64,000 nt of DNA from Psococerastis gibbosa (Eukaryota; Arthropoda; Insecta; Psocodea; Psocidae): positions 3,410,001-3,474,000 of the forward strand of contig OZ020484.1 of assembly GCA_963971405.1 (NCBI GenBank), written 5' to 3'. Shown here piece after piece: positions 30,130 to 40,549 of this stretch. The notes under the pieces were generated by a model. That model did no database searches, had not been told where the DNA came from, and saw only the letters and a program-made list of their open reading frames with translations. Both the position numbers and the translations under genes were made by a program. Positions within the stretch are counted from its first letter, which is position 1. Each line of letters starts with the position of its first letter.

Positions 30130-32010
30130 TGTTTTCTATGTTAGATTTAGTTACATTGGGCTAGGACAGGTTAAGTTATAATATTAGGCTAGGTTAAATT
30201 TTTATATCAAGTTAGGATAGGTTACATTGGATTAGGATAGGCCAGATTAGGTTACATTGGGTTAGGTTAGCTGTTTACCTAGATTAAATTCATCATTTTT
30301 TTTTTAACAAAAATATTTTTATATCAAATAAATATGATGTTAAGTTAGGTTACATTGAATTAGGATAGGTTAGATTAGGTTACATTGGATTAGGATAGGC
30401 CAGATTACGTTACATTGGGTTAGGTTAGCTGTTTACCTAGATTAAATTCATCATTTTTTTAACAAAAATATTTTTATATCAAATAAATATGATGTTAAGT
30501 TAGGTTACATTGAATTAGGATAGGTTAGATTAGGTTACATTGGGTGCAATATACCAGGCAGTTGTGTTTTCTATGTTAGATTTAGTTACATTGGGCTAGG
30601 ACAGGTTAAGTTTTAATATTAGTCTAGGTTAAATTTTTATATCAAGTTAGGGTAGGTTACATTGGATTAGGATAGGCCAGATTAGGTTACATTGGGTTAG
30701 GTTAGCTGTTTACCTAGATTAAATTCATCATTTCTTTTTTTAAAAAAAATATTTTTTATATCAAATAAATATAATGTTAAGTTAGGTTACATTGAATTAG
30801 GATAGGTTAGATTAGGTTACATTGGATTAGGATAGGCCAGATTAGGTTACATTGGGTTAGGTTAGCTGTTTACCTAGATTAAATTCATCATTTTTTTAAC
30901 AAAAATATTTTTATATCAAATAAATATGATGTTAAGTTAGGTTACATTGAATTAGGATAGGTTAGATTAGGTTACATTGGATTAGGATAGGCCAGATTAG
31001 GTTACATTGGGTTAGGTTAGCTGTTTACCTAGATTACATTCATCATTTTTTTAACAAAAATATTTTTATATCAAATAAATATGACGTTAAGTTAGGTTAC
31101 ATTGAATTAGGATAGGTTACATTAGGTTACATTGGGTTAGGATAGGTTAAGTTAGCGGCTAACTTAACCTATCCTAACCCAATGTAACCTAATGTAACCT
31201 ATCCTAATTCAATGTAACCTAACTTAACGTCATATTTATTTGATATAAAAATATTTTTGTTAAAAAAATGATGAATGTAATCTAGGTAAACAGCTAACCT
31301 AACCCAATGTAACCTAATCTGGCCTATCCTAATCCAATGTAACCTAATCTAACCTATCCTAATTCAATGTAACCTAACTTAACATCATATTTATTTGATA
31401 TAAAAATATTTTTGTTAAAAAAATGATGAATTTAATCTAATCTAGGTAAACAGCTAACCTAACCCAATGTAACCTAATCTGGCCTATCCTAATCCAATGT
31501 AACCTACCCTAACTTGATATAAAAATTTAACCTAGACTAATATTAAAACTTAACCTGTCCTAGCCCAATGTAACTAAATCTAACATAGAAAACACAACTG
31601 CCTGGTATATTGCACCCAATGTAACCTAATCTAACCTATCCTAATTCAATGTAACCTAACTTAACATCATATTTATTTGATATAAAAATATTTTTGTTAA
31701 AAAAATGATGAATTTAATCTAGGTAAACAGCTAACCTAACCCAATGTAACGTAATCTGGCCTATCCTAATCCAATGTAACCTAATCTAACCTATCCTAAT
31801 TCAATGTAACCTAACTTAACATCATATTTATTTGATATAAAAATATTTTTGTTAAAAAAAAAAATGATGAATTTAATCTAGGTAAACAGCTAACCTAACC
31901 CAATGTAACCTAATCTGGCCTATCCTAATCCAATGTAACCTATCCTAACTTGATATAAAAATTTAACCTAGCCTAATATTATAACTTAACCTGTCCTAGC
32001 CCAATGTAAC
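30130..32010. repeat. TTAGG-like array forming the palindrome centre
   Basis: Higher-order units of ~135-180 bp made of 'ttaggttacattgg' and 'attaggataggycagattagg' blocks, 'ctgtttacctagatta' and 'aacaaaaatatttttatatc'. Orientation flips at GTTAGC-g-GCTAAC (31151-31163, centre 31157), so the left half reads TTAGG and the right half CCTAA. The units resemble degenerate arthropod telomere repeats, but the repeat is not a pure TTAGG array. The left half is about 150 bp longer. Confidence 0.85.
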
Positions 32011-32371
32011 TAAATCTAACATAGAAAACACGACTGCCTGGTATATTGCACACCTATTGTGAGAAACTGAGACTTAGTTGGGATTATTGAAAATTCATTT
32101 TTATAAACACGGCTGGTGGGTATATTGAACACCTATTGTGGGATTAATACATTTCTTTTAAGATGCTGAGTGCACTTATTATATCGGCGTACCTGAATTA
32201 ATAGCGATGTGTCATAATCTTAATGCGAGGGGGACTGAAATGGCCACCGACCTTATGCACTCCAATATATAAAGGGTTGTCTGCATGGCAAATAAAGGGA
32301 CTGTCTACTCATCAGCGACTGCTTATATGAATATGTACCTTTAACTGGTATTGTACATCAACTATTGTAAA

Positions 32372-32649
32372 TGAATGTAAACCATTTTATGATATATAAA
32401 TTTTATAATACACATATTTTAAAAGAAATCAATGTCTTTTCATACAATCACTTAAAACAAGCTTTTAAGCCTAAGACTTATCTATAATACAATAATGACC
32501 ATGAGCTAAACGAATGTAAACCATTTTATGATATACAAATTTTATAATACACATATTTTAAAAGAAATCAATGTCTTTACATACAATCACTTAAAACAAA
32601 CTTTTAAACCTAAGACATATCTATAATGCGATAATGACCATGAGCTAAA
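32372..32649 (-). repeat. Tandem duplication of the PolB 3' end, right arm
   Basis: Mirror image of 29511-29787, with the same ~139-bp period and the same substitutions in the outer copy. Confidence 0.75.
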
Positions 32650-35600
32650 CTATCAATTCCATTACGACACACATACCGTTTATCATCATAAGGACTAAGA
32701 GTGACTTTTTGCTGTTTAATTGTAAAAAGCTTATGATCTCTACTTTGAATACGGAACATTGGTTTACTTGAGTCTTTTGCTATGCAAGGCTTAAATAAGG
32801 TATTGTAATAGTCTTGATGGTTAATATGATGTTTAAGGGTTGAACGAACTATACCTTTGCCCACTTTCTTCTCCTTTCCCTCCTCTAAAAGGGAATACAA
32901 TTTTGGGCGTAAAGCAACACATTGTAAAATGTGAGATTGAGCATTTTCATCTTTGAACGTTCCCACTTTCTTTTTATTTTCAATATTGTATAAGAGATGG
33001 TTCGGAGGATATACTGAGTTATCAAATAAATGGGGATATGGTTTTAAATCAGTGTACAAATCATCACTCTCAACCTCATAAACGAGCGAATCTGTATCTG
33101 TTAAAATCAGTGCAGCTTTATCACCATACATTTGTTTTACAAAGTTATAATGAAATTCATACATAACTACCTTGGATAGTTCGAGAACGGTTAGGCCAAT
33201 AAATATTGGCTTGTTTAGCAAAATATTAGTTTTTTTTGACCGGACTGCTATTAAATCGTTTGAAAAAATCTTAAAATCTTTAAATGCAGGGGATGAGATA
33301 AGTTTACGAGCTCGTTTGGCAGTGTTAACTAACTCTAATTTTGCGTGATTTCTAACATTCTCCATTGTCTTCCCATACATACTATTAATTTTCAATTTAT
33401 AAAAATCCTTCTCGAAATCATTACAAGCTAATTTCCGTTTTTCTGTGTTAAAATCGATAAAGGGTCGCATCCAAGCGCTTTGCTTAAAAGCTAAAATTTT
33501 ATGTATACATTTTAATTTTAATCCCAATTCTAAACATTGCTTCAAATTTCGATAATGTATTATATAGTTGTGTTTATCGTTTAAGTTGGGAATAAGCTTT
33601 GAGAAGTTGGATGTTAAAGATATATCATTTTCAGCGAGAAATTCCTTACAATAGGGGGAAATCATGTCTGATGTTACAACACAATGTTCAGCTGCTAGTG
33701 GGTATTCATTATGTAAATCATGTAATTTTTGTGGATATTCCATGTCCACCTGTAATATGAACCCATCATCGCCCTCATCAGGTGCGAGCATTACATTAAA
33801 GTTTTTGATTTCTTCCTCCTCCATCCAGCGAAACCCACTAATAGGTAAAAATTGACGCATCGCATGTCCGTATAAGTTAGTGCAATCCCAATATACTATA
33901 AATTTGGATGGCTTATTTGAGTCAAATTTTTTTAAGTATTTATTGTTGCTTTCCGCAAATCTTTTTGAAATCATACTTATACCCCCGCGAATCCCAGCCT
34001 CACAAAACAAATACATATCAGGTTCGCTCAATAGCTCAAGTTCTACTCCTGTCATTTTCAGACAGCTCTGAAGAGCTAGCCCTGGTGCTGTGTACATGTG
34101 ACAAATTTCGAGGTTATCGTTTTCAAAACATAAGGCTCTAAAGGCTTCAAAAACATCGCAAAGGAGAAGGGTGTCTGTTAATACATACAAGTCTTGGTAT
34201 TCTCCTAAATTCTTTATACTAAAAGCATTCCACACCTTTTGAGCATGTTCATATTTTTCTTGTGAAATCCCCTCTTGAGTTAATTGACTAAAAAATGCAT
34301 CAATTGGAGGTAAGTGTTCCTCATTAAATTTTGATTCGTGCGTTATATATTCATAGGGGAAGACACCCTTCCTCAACATCAAGTCTAATTTTTCACCCAC
34401 AAAACATGTTTTCATAATTTTAAATTTATTTTTATCCGCATCAACAAGATTTTTGACTAATGAATCTAAAGAGGAGGCCATAAATTGATAAGTGTCTAAA
34501 AAGCGTAACTCTCCAATACTAAAGGCTATATATTCCTCCATAGTTTTAGCTATACAAGTAATTTTCATATTTTTTAGTTTCCCAACCCCTTCCATGATAA
34601 GATGACCATCATAACGTTTTAAGTTATGCATAAAAACGGGGATATGTTTTGGAGTTCGAAAAGTGCTCATATTACAAACATTATGTAATGCTTGTCTATA
34701 TTTCCCCGTTATATGACAGTGGTCTATTACACGATCATTTCCTAGTGGTTTTTGACAAACATTACAAATGACAGAGTTTTTAAAATTTTCTCTATCCTCG
34801 TCAGTCATAATTACTGCTTTAATATTTTTATAAATGTTTAAAATTTCATCCTTAACATTTAATAACGATTTCAAAAACACATCAACAGCATTAGCTCCCC
34901 TGTAAACTACCGGTTCTTTAAACTTATTCCCATTGATATCTACAACAACATAACAAAACCCTGATGGTATATGTGCAGATAATTTTTCAGTGTTACAAAT
35001 AGTCCCTTCAACGGGACTGAGAATGCTCTCGAAATCGGCATATATTCTATATGCTACAGGGATCATATATTGTGCCTTATCAAATTTCATAGTGCTTTTC
35101 TCCTGAATTGGAAATGTGGTTTTTTGAGGATCATGTCTTGAGCAGAGTGGCTTATGTTCATGTAAGCGTTCAGCACTACTAAAGGCGTGTATGCACCAAC
35201 GACAATAAAACTTTTGTTCCTTATGTTTAGTGATTGAGAAATTAAGTTTGTTGAAATTTTTAATAAGACAATAATGTGAATTTTCGTCTTCCGTTATGTA
35301 AAGCAGATCCACCTGCTTATTATAATGGTGACTTTGTGATAAATATAATGGGTACAGTCTGTGATCATAACCAAACACATTTACTCCAATATTATTATTT
35401 TTTTCAAATTTTGAAATGACTTGCAAAGATACTGGGTAAGTTATACCTTTCATATCTAACTCTTTTTCATACTTTTTATAATTATAAACCCGCTGAGCAT
35501 CCCGACTTACTGGATGTAAGTATGCTAAAATTGACCATATAAAACATTTGAGATCGTCATTTTTAATATTGATTACTGCTTTAGTGTTATAGATTTTTTT

Positions 35601-36590
35601 GGGTAAAGGGATGTAACTACTACCACTGCATGGATTATATTCAGCAATAAAAATAACAAAATGTTTTAAAGATTTCAACACCCACCCGCTTCCCATTGCT
35701 TGAAATTTATCTATTTTTACTAAAATTTGTTCAATCATTTGTTGATATTTTATTGTGGAGTCATCAGTGAGGAAAAGTTGTTCGTTTTTAGCATGAAACC
35801 ATGCTTCAGTATAGTTTTTATTATTGTCGGGTCCGCGTTCAAATTTAATGTGTAAGGCTACATACCATTTAATTGCATTAAAAAGTTTAATGTTTTCAGT
35901 TGTAATAGAATCAACCTCACCTTCCATATTATTTAAATATACAACGGGATCATGTATGGTTATGTTTTTATAATTGTATTGTTTTACTACACCATCTAGA
36001 GCTATAGATGTTTTGCATAAAAAGTTCTCCTCGTTGGATAGTGCTCCCCCGCTCATAATTGTGCAATTATTCTTATGATTAGTAAAATCTTCCCTCATAA
36101 ACAATTTCTTGCAATTCAAACAATTAATAATATGTATGCTTAATATGTGGACTTTCAAACTATACTTCCGAGCAAAAGGGACCGAACAGAATTCACAAAT
36201 ATATTTACACTCAAGGGTTTTAACAGATACAGGATTCTCATACTTACACGAAAAGATAGATGAACATTCTTTACACAGAACTGTAAGTGGACTGGAGTTG
36301 TTGATTTTGCCCCCGCATGCCTTGCAGTCCTCTCCATTCCCAGCAGATGTCAGTTTTGGGCGAGTTTGTACAATTTCCATCCCGTGATTTGCTGATGTAT
36401 GCCGCTGCAATATATGATGAGATAGGTCCTCTCTGCATGTGAATGTGGCTTTACATTTTTTGCATGGTATAATACTAACTCCATGTTTGTTTATGACATG
36501 TCTTTTTAAATTGCAATTTAGTGTGAAACTCACAGCACATATTCTACACACATATTCCCTCGCGTTCAGTTTCCTTTTCTTCGATTCCAT
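32610..36590 (-). CDS. Family B DNA polymerase with N-terminal zinc fingers, right arm
   Basis: Second intact 1326-residue copy, head-to-head with 25570-29550. All zinc-finger, exonuclease (D519/E521), endonuclease-VII-like and polymerase motifs (D902, KINSMYG, DTDS 1165-1168) are retained. Only T643 and S1275 differ from the left copy. Two independently intact copies with so few changes mean that the duplication is very recent, that the arms are kept alike by gene conversion or replication, or that one arm was copied by the assembler. The ATG is fixed by the same leader cassette as in the left arm. Confidence 0.92.
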   Translation of the reverse strand: MESKKRKLNAREYVCRICAVSFTLNCNLKRHVINKHGVSIIPCKKCKATFTCREDLSHHILQRHTSANHGMEIVQTRPKLTSAGNGEDCKACGGKINNSSPLTVLCKECSSIFSCKYENPVSVKTLECKYICEFCSVPFARKYSLKVHILSIHIINCLNCKKLFMREDFTNHKNNCTIMSGGALSNEENFLCKTSIALDGVVKQYNYKNITIHDPVVYLNNMEGEVDSITTENIKLFNAIKWYVALHIKFERGPDNNKNYTEAWFHAKNEQLFLTDDSTIKYQQMIEQILVKIDKFQAMGSGWVLKSLKHFVIFIAEYNPCSGSSYIPLPKKIYNTKAVINIKNDDLKCFIWSILAYLHPVSRDAQRVYNYKKYEKELDMKGITYPVSLQVISKFEKNNNIGVNVFGYDHRLYPLYLSQSHHYNKQVDLLYITEDENSHYCLIKNFNKLNFSITKHKEQKFYCRWCIHAFSSAERLHEHKPLCSRHDPQKTTFPIQEKSTMKFDKAQYMIPVAYRIYADFESILSPVEGTICNTEKLSAHIPSGFCYVVVDINGNKFKEPVVYRGANAVDVFLKSLLNVKDEILNIYKNIKAVIMTDEDRENFKNSVICNVCQKPLGNDRVIDHCHITGKYRQALHNVCNMSTFRTPKHIPVFMHNLKRYDGHLIMEGVGKLKNMKITCIAKTMEEYIAFSIGELRFLDTYQFMASSLDSLVKNLVDADKNKFKIMKTCFVGEKLDLMLRKGVFPYEYITHESKFNEEHLPPIDAFFSQLTQEGISQEKYEHAQKVWNAFSIKNLGEYQDLYVLTDTLLLCDVFEAFRALCFENDNLEICHMYTAPGLALQSCLKMTGVELELLSEPDMYLFCEAGIRGGISMISKRFAESNNKYLKKFDSNKPSKFIVYWDCTNLYGHAMRQFLPISGFRWMEEEEIKNFNVMLAPDEGDDGFILQVDMEYPQKLHDLHNEYPLAAEHCVVTSDMISPYCKEFLAENDISLTSNFSKLIPNLNDKHNYIIHYRNLKQCLELGLKLKCIHKILAFKQSAWMRPFIDFNTEKRKLACNDFEKDFYKLKINSMYGKTMENVRNHAKLELVNTAKRARKLISSPAFKDFKIFSNDLIAVRSKKTNILLNKPIFIGLTVLELSKVVMYEFHYNFVKQMYGDKAALILTDTDSLVYEVESDDLYTDLKPYPHLFDNSVYPPNHLLYNIENKKKVGTFKDENAQSHILQCVALRPKLYSLLEEGKEKKVGKGIVRSTLKHHINHQDYYNTLFKPCIAKDSSKPMFRIQSRDHKLFTIKQQKVTLSPYDDKRYVCRNGIDSLAHGHYRIIDMS

Positions 36591-36692
36591 GCTGTACGAT
36601 TACACAAATTCACTACACTGAAGTGGTATTACGCGAATGAAGGTTCGGTTTCAACTAAGCTCCTCAACCCAAGGCGATGCCTTTTGTAGCGA
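36591..36692 (-). promoter_or_regulatory. Leader/promoter cassette of PolB, right arm
   Basis: Mirror of 25481-25569 with the AAGGCATCGCCTT inverted repeat intact. The neighbouring GTGGGTGGTC motif is also kept. Confidence 0.65.
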
Positions 36693-36807
36693 CGACCACC
36701 CACGAAGGATAGATGGTAAGGGTACAGGGATAGATTGTCCATCACGAAGCGGATAATATGTTGTTAAGACACCATTCATTTTCTAACGATCGATTGCAAG
36801 TAATGCA

Positions 36808-37199
36808 AAAACAAAAATCACTTTAGCTTACAATGGACTGTTAGCGAGGGGTAGATTTATTAATGGCTTGTTTGTTTGAACCATTAGACGGCTGTACAGA
36901 GTTATATGCACCTGGTGATTCACAACAGGTTTGAACCTGCACTCTGTTATTTGTTTGCCAAATCAATACTTCCCTTCAACCTAAGTGTTGGATAGATTTA
37001 CGAAAACAAAAATCACTTTAGCTTACAATGGACTGTCAGCGAGGGGTAGATTTATTAATGGCTTGTTTGTTTGAACCATTAGACGACTGTACAGAGTTAT
37101 ATGCACCTGGTGATTCACAACAGGTTTGAACCTGCACTCTGTTATTTGTTTACCAAATCAATACTTCCCATAAACATATGCTTCGGATAGATTTATTAA
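36808..37199. repeat. Two 196-bp tandem units with a tRNA-like hairpin, right arm
   Basis: Mirror of 24964-25356, including both GGTTCAAACC hairpins and AATCACCA on the minus strand. Confidence 0.6.
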
Positions 37200-37469
37200 A
37201 ATTAATTAGCTAATGTACTCGTTTAATTATTTGATTTACATCATTTCATAGTCTATGATTAAGATAACCCTTCACCGTTCAAGTACTCGATTATGACTGA
37301 AGCAATAGCTTGTTTCTTTCAACCATTAGTTTTTAATACTCATCATCATCTAACTATAAGCTTAAAACTAATTATGCAATTAATAAAACAAGAACAAAAA
37401 TATATATAGAAATTATTCATATATTTACATTATTTCTGTAGTTTACAATAATAATACATCATGAAATAT

Positions 37470-37775
37470 TCATTCTATGATCTGTAGGTTGACACTATTT
37501 TTTCCCCGATGGCTTGAAACGATAAGATACATCTCAGCTCCTGGAGTAACTTCACTTTGTTGAAAGGCTGGCAGATATTGTTGAGGCACAAAACATTCCA
37601 CGACTTCTTTTTCCAATCCTCGCAGTATGACTTTTACAGCTGGTCCATATTCTGTTTTTTCGATTTGCACTATTTTCAATATTAGGTATTTAACTCCAAT
37701 CACTAGCTTTCGCATTGGTATGGTAGGCCCGGCTACTTGGTTGATAGCATTAACTTTATTGAATAGAGATGTCAT
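37470..37775 (-). CDS. Small protein, possible single-strand-DNA-binding (OB-like), right arm
   Basis: 101 residues, the same sequence as the product of 24385-24690. It lies upstream of and in the same direction as the right-arm PolB, separated by the tandem 196-bp units. As in the left arm, the function is inferred from size, predicted beta-rich character and context only. Perfect protein conservation between arms contrasts with a base change in its leader (next entry). Confidence 0.65.
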   Translation of the reverse strand: MTSLFNKVNAINQVAGPTIPMRKLVIGVKYLILKIVQIEKTEYGPAVKVILRGLEKEVVECFVPQQYLPAFQQSEVTPGAEMYLIVSSHRGKNSVNLQIIE

Positions 37776-37881
37776 GTTGTAAGATTATACAATTTTACGT
37801 ATAAAGTGGTATTACTTGAGTCTTGAATGAAGGTTTGGCTTCAACTAAGCTCCTCAACCCAAGGTGATGCCTTTTGTAACG
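37776..37881 (-). promoter_or_regulatory. Leader/promoter cassette of the small gene, right arm
   Basis: Mirror of 24280-24384. Here the 13-bp inverted repeat is broken by one change (AAGGCATCACCTT), and the flank 'gttctaaatgtgtcg' also differs slightly from the left arm. These are useful markers that the arms are not simple copies. Confidence 0.6.
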
Positions 37882-38316
37882 ACACATTTAGAACCTTCTA
37901 GATGTCTGGCTGTACGGGGAGGGGGGGGGGGGTGCGTCATAGACCACCCACCTGGTACAGAGATAGATAGACAACGGGATAAGCACGGCGGGGTACAAAG
38001 ACCACCCACGAAGAAGAAAGAAGAAGAAAGAAATGTTTTAATTCAATTAACACCATTAAAAAAAAAATAAAAAAAAAAATAAATAAATAAAAAATAAAAA
38101 ATAAAATAAAAAAAATAAAAAAATAAAAAAAAATAACTCTGTATCTCACAAATTAGTAATTATAAAAAAAAAACGATCATGGTGCCAGAACCTCAGACCA
38201 CCCACGAGGGGTAACACACAAAAATAGATAGACCACCCGCGGGGGATAGATGGGATAGCACGACGGGGGGTGGGATAAGCGCCAGAAACCCCCTTTCTAC
38301 TCTACTTGCAATATTA
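37882..38316. repeat. Outer subterminal repeat, right arm, and end of the element
   Basis: Mirror of 23755-24280: G run at 37919, (AAG)n at ~38010-38030, an A/T-rich slippage tract at 38057-38135, GTGGGTGGTCT blocks, and the terminus 'aaccccctttctactctac' at ~38288-38315. Beyond ~38316 the sequence belongs to another repeat. No integration-site duplication can be scored because the left junction lies in or near the gap. Confidence 0.7.
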
Positions 38317-38602
38317 TATATATATTATTATATTATATAATATAACCGTCGTAGTGATAACATTGCGATTTAGTCCGCATGTCCGCAATATATATATATT
38401 ATCTGCACCAAATCTAAATTCACCAATAAATTGAAGTTTGATGTGCCTACTCGATCACATTGGTAATATTCGAGTAGCACCATAACCTTTTTAAAATACA
38501 CTAGATACAATTGAGTTCTCTAGAAAACAATTTACACTAAATAAGATCACAGTTGCCATAGCCCCCCCCCCTCCCCCGGAAAAATCCTGGCTACGGCCTT
38601 GA
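38317..38602. repeat. Right flank: 3' part of a repeat also seen at 40943-41230
   Basis: Collinear with 40943-41230 ('tagtccgcat', 'aattcaccaataaattga-gtttgatgtgc', 'caccataac-t', 'gaaaacaattta', end 'cctggctacggccttg'). Only the 3' part is present, so the palindromic element interrupts or truncates an older repeat here. Confidence 0.6.
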
Positions 38603-38879
38603 GGTCCTAAATCATTCGAAGTCCAAAACTATCAAACGCTTTAAAGTTTTGTGAGTTTGTGATTCCGTGAAAGGGGAAGCCTATCCATAAAAAATATCAT
38701 TACAAAAAAAAAACTGATAATGTCTACTTGGTTTTCCCCCCGCCATCATTCCAAAACTCGACTTTACTTTACGCCTCTGGTAAGAGCTACACTAGAGGCA
38801 TAAACTAGCCTATAGATTAGGGGCATGCATAATAAAGTCTCGAAGAATATCAGCGGGGCCGTGGGCACCCATGGTGTTT

Positions 38880-39240
38880 ACGCCCAGACCCATCGATCTG
38901 CTGATTAGTGGACTTTCAGAGTTCCAGGCTTTTGTATAGAAATTCTTCGATGCTTGTATCACAGATATCACAGAGTCTCGCACTGCGGGGATTGGAGATT
39001 GGAATGTTTTTGAGCATTCGAGCTGTCGAAACCCAGGGAGGGGGCCGTAGGGTTTCGGCGCAGGGGAGTGTTTTGCAGGCTGTCAACTTGCTTGCATCCT
39101 GCGTGACCCATGGCGCCCCATACAGGGCGTCCATACATGATGACTGGGCGAAGGATGGTATGGTGTCCATTCCATGTTTATGTACTTGCACTAACAAGCA
39201 TGGGTGCAAAAATTGGGTGAGACCACCCAAAAATTAACAC
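38880..39240 (-). pseudogene. Jockey-type LINE reverse transcriptase, C-terminal fragment
   Basis: One minus-strand frame reads RPVIMYGRPVWGAMG, then QNTPLRRNPTAPSLGF, matching the thumb/C-terminal region of Jockey-clade reverse transcriptases (RP...YG.PVWG...LQN..LR...AP). Frameshifts and an in-frame stop show that it is dead. Confidence 0.6.
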
Positions 39241-39244
39241 CCTC

Positions 39245-39600
39245 CAGGGGCGCCCGTAACATTAATAACGACTACGATATATGTGAATTTTAAAGAAATC
39301 GTTGGAGACGTTTTTGAGAAATATTTTTTTAGACGTTTTTTTGGAGTTTTTTGAGAATAAACCCCCCCCCCCCCCCCAATTAAGTTAGCCCCATCCGAGG
39401 TATGATTTTTGTGAACCCACATGCCAAATTTCATCAAAATCGACCGAGTAGTTTGCCCGGAAATCAACGCACAGACGGACATTTCGTAAAAACCACTTTT
39501 TTGGGTTCCTGGTACCTCAAAACGTGTAAATCCGTTGAAATCTTGGAATCGAAAATTTGGACCATCACAAACCTTTCCTTATACTGCGTATAAATTGGAA
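39245..39600 (-). mobile_element. Inverted partial copy of the CAAGG-type hAT-like family
   Basis: Reverse complement of the 5' half of 17641-18930: C run at 39361, 'cgaccgagtagtttgcccgg', 'aaaaccactttttt' and 'aacgtgtaaatccgttgaaat'. Both ends are missing. Confidence 0.6.
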
Positions 39601-39763
39601 AGCAATAAAAGAAGCTGTTAAATAGGAATAAACCACATTTAAATTATATTTTAACGTTTGTCAGCAATTCTCCTTTGTTGGACTTGGTAGAATAAAGATC
39701 GTACATAACATGTAATGTGTTTATGTTTTATAACGTGACTTCTTTCTTATTATAAATCATGTG

Positions 39764-39833
39764 ACTCATTGTTAAAATTAACTTTGTGTAGTTTTACGAA
39801 TAAAACTACACAAAGTTAATTTTAACAATGAGT
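39764..39833. repeat. Perfect hairpin, 32-bp arms, 6-nt loop
   Basis: ACTCATTGTTAAAATTAACT... at 39764-39795 is exactly complementary to 39802-39833, with loop ACGAAT. A direct repeat 'ttataaatcatgtga' occurs at 39750-39764 and 39874-39888, as if a ~110-bp hairpin element had inserted and duplicated ~15 bp. Confidence 0.75.
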
Positions 39834-39889
39834 GACAGCAAGTTTTACAAAGTTACTAAGGAGACCATTATGTTTATAAATCATGTGAA

Positions 39890-40545
39890 ACTAATCTTTA
39901 AATGAGATTATGTTGTATGTAATTAAACAAACTGCAAGCTTCTAGGTTTATTTTTATGCCAGACCCGCTCCCGGACCCGGGCCTAGGCGCGAAATGCACC
40001 CCTGGAAACATTCCAGTTTCCTATGAGTATGAAGCACTCTAAAAAAAACTCTGATAGTAATGAAGACTGGAAATAATGGAATTAGTTAAATCGGAAATTA
40101 AATGAACTAAAAAAACTTTGAAAAAGCGCCAAAATTTGCATGTGACATGACTTTTTGGGTACAACTTGAATTTTTGGCTCTCTTTAGACTTTTCAAAGGT
40201 GAAATTTCAAGGAAACAAAGGAAAGATAGGCTTTCTCCACTTTAGAAGACAGAAGTACGCTTCAATCCTTGACCACTACAGTTTTCAAGGCATTCACTGT
40301 AGGATTTACCTATAGCAATGGTGCTCTCAATTTAGGTACCTACCATACTGTGCCATTTTATGGTTCGTATGATAATGTGCAATATATGGGCAGGTTACTA
40401 CTTTACTAGTAAGAAGGAGGGCAGGGGCACATTTCGGACGATTTTTGTGAACTTTGTTCTAAAAAACTACTCCAATGATTTTTAGGACCCGAAAAAACTG
40501 ATAAGAAATGAATTTGCAAAGATTAGAGAAGCAAAAATGAAAGAC
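39890..40545. other. Intergenic, no gene seen
   Basis: AT-rich sequence without a credible open frame. It includes 'cccggacccgggcctaggcgcgaaatgcacccc' around 39970-40005, typical of a decayed repeat. Confidence 0.4.
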
Positions 40546-40549
40546 AGAC

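Larger units (their letters stand above)
22844..38316. mobile_element. Giant palindromic PolB element (head-to-head dimer)
   Basis: The two halves are inverted copies around base 31157. Each arm has, from outside in, C-rich subterminal repeats, a leader cassette, a 101-codon gene, a tandem 196-bp repeat, a second leader cassette, a 1326-codon PolB gene, a duplicated 3' end, and half of a TTAGG-like array. Protein products are identical for the small gene and differ at two residues for PolB. The left arm is longer: an extra subterminal copy and a viral-helicase fragment precede 23755, and about 150 bp more array lies inside. It could be a genuine dimer of a linear replicon or an assembly product. 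Confidence 0.8.

Noticed and set aside
30130-32010. Host telomere or CRISPR array
   Set aside because: Repeats are long, degenerate and inverted at the centre; they are not uniform TTAGG and not short direct repeats with unique spacers.
22844-38316. Ordinary Polinton/Maverick
   Set aside because: PolB fits, but no integrase, packaging ATPase, protease or capsid gene is present in 15 kb, and the layout is a palindrome with genes in the TIR-like arms.
38908-39237. 109-codon plus-strand frame
   Set aside because: Antisense to the Jockey-type reverse transcriptase fragment; shadow frame.
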